This document shows, piece after piece, positions 6,730 through 7,492 of a stretch of 7,492 nucleotides of DNA (the first letter of the stretch is position 1; the number at the start of each line of letters is the position of its first letter). Source of the stretch: Bacteroidota bacterium (GTDB lineage Bacteria; Bacteroidota; Bacteroidia; Chitinophagales; Chitinophagaceae); the NCBI GenBank assembly GCA_023409675.1, contig JAEYRC010000248.1:1-7492 (forward strand), given 5' to 3'. Both the position numbers and the translations under genes were made by a program. Under the pieces are notes generated by a model. It was not told the origin of the DNA. It searched no databases and saw nothing but the letters and a program-made list of their open reading frames with translations.

Positions 6730-7492
6730 TTAAAATCCTCGTTTTTCAGACTTAAGCGGAGGTAAAATGAACTGGTCCAGGGGGCTTTTTTCTTTCATGA
6801 CCTTTTCAATCTCATCGGTTGTTCTTGGTGCGGCAAACGATAAAAGTTCAAAATCTTTTTCGTTAATAAGAATATCATCTTCAATCCGTACCGCTATTCC
6901 CCACCATTTTTTATCGCAATTGCTGTTATCGGGAATGTAAATGCCGGGTTCAATGGTAACCACCATATCTTTTTTTAAGGTGGAACTGGCATTGCGGTCA
7001 TGTACATCAAGTCCGATATGGTGGCCCAGCCCATGGGGATAATATTGATTTGCTTCGGCAGTGTTTTTTGCGATTCCCAGTTTAATCAGTCCGTCATTGA
7101 TCACCGAGCGGGCCGCTGTTTCGAGATCTCTCCATGCCACTCCTTCACGCGCTAATTTGAAGGCCGCTTCCTGAGCCTCCAGCACCAGATTATAAATGAC
7201 TTTTTGTTCAGGAGAAAATTTTCCATTGGCCGGAATGGTACGGGTAACGTCTGCAGTATATCCCCGGTACTCGGCTCCCACATCCATCAGCAGCAGGTGA
7301 TTGCCAATGCGCGCTTTATTGTTATCAATATAATGCAGGATACAGCCGTTATGCCCGGCACCAACAATAGAAGGATATCCGACATGTTCGGCGCCATATT
7401 TCTTATGAACAAATTCATGTAAACCCTGAATTTCCCGTTCCGACATATCCGGTTTAAGGGCTTTCATCACCTCAAGCTGACCGATACAGGAG
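6730..7492 (-). CDS. pepP: Xaa-Pro aminopeptidase (M24B), 5'-truncated by the window edge
   Basis: The frame stays open to the window end, so the start lies beyond it; 253 residues are present out of about 430-460. What is seen is the C-terminal pita-bread metallopeptidase domain. Counting from the internal GTG at 7470, the dinuclear metal ligands are D63 (LLMDVGAEYRGYTADVTRT), D74, H150 in HGLGHHIGLDVHD, E174 in TIEPGIYIP and E197 in VRIEDD. H157 and H46 (GCILHY) match the other conserved active-site histidines. The family removes the N-terminal residue from peptides with proline in second position and usually uses two Mn(II) ions in the cytoplasm. The segment reading G-Q-L-E-V-M-K-A-L-K-P continues smoothly upstream, so the GTG is not a real start. 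The missing part is the N-terminal creatinase-like domain. The protein ends in a basic tail (KSEKRGF). All catalytic residues visible are intact. Confidence 0.95.
   Translation of the reverse strand, partial: SCIGQLEVMKALKPDMSEREIQGLHEFVHKKYGAEHVGYPSIVGAGHNGCILHYIDNNKARIGNHLLLMDVGAEYRGYTADVTRTIPANGKFSPEQKVIYNLVLEAQEAAFKLAREGVAWRDLETAARSVINDGLIKLGIAKNTAEANQYYPHGLGHHIGLDVHDRNASSTLKKDMVVTIEPGIYIPDNSNCDKKWWGIAVRIEDDILINEKDFELLSFAAPRTTDEIEKVMKEKSPLDQFILPPLKSEKRGF

Overview
The window looks like a chromosomal segment from a member of the Bacteroidota, probably a Chitinophagaceae- or Sphingobacteriia-like bacterium. This is judged from moderate GC content, gene starts without Shine-Dalgarno sequences, TAnnTTTG-like promoter boxes, the style of the SMC and YitT homologues, and exported proteins whose signal peptides end near Q. 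No mobile element, tRNA, rRNA or CRISPR array was seen.

Layout, plus strand: the window opens inside smc (the chromosome-condensing ATPase; the first third of the gene lies outside). After 122 bp comes a 484-residue protein that joins an N-terminal HD-type phosphohydrolase to a C-terminal YitT-type membrane transporter-like module with a DUF2179 tail. Minus strand, convergent with these: an exported single-domain rhodanese, an exported five-Asp-box (Ycf48/BNR-like) beta-propeller protein and a ferritin follow one another in the same direction with gaps of 86 and 33 bp. They may be co-transcribed or have separate promoters. At the right edge is the C-terminal two thirds of a manganese-dependent Xaa-Pro aminopeptidase (pepP), also on the minus strand.

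The most unusual part is the 430-bp gap between pepP and the rhodanese. On the minus strand it holds a perfect TAnnTTTG box (6597-6604), then about 195 nt in which 23 CC groups (15 of them UCC) occur every 5-13 nt in an A/U-rich, G-poor background, then a strong intrinsic terminator (8-bp perfect stem, four-base loop, seven Ts). Seven loose copies of a unit of the form RUCC-(n)-UGAAAA-CCA can be lined up in it. It has no sustained reading frame. The simplest reading is a non-coding RNA of about 260 nt built as an unstructured multivalent CC-motif array. I do not recognise it as a described RNA family.

Functionally the genes are a mix of housekeeping (SMC, PepP), iron storage (ferritin), envelope or periplasmic proteins (rhodanese, Asp-box protein) and a possible signalling membrane protein (HD-YitT). 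Beyond gene order, nothing in the sequence ties them into one pathway.
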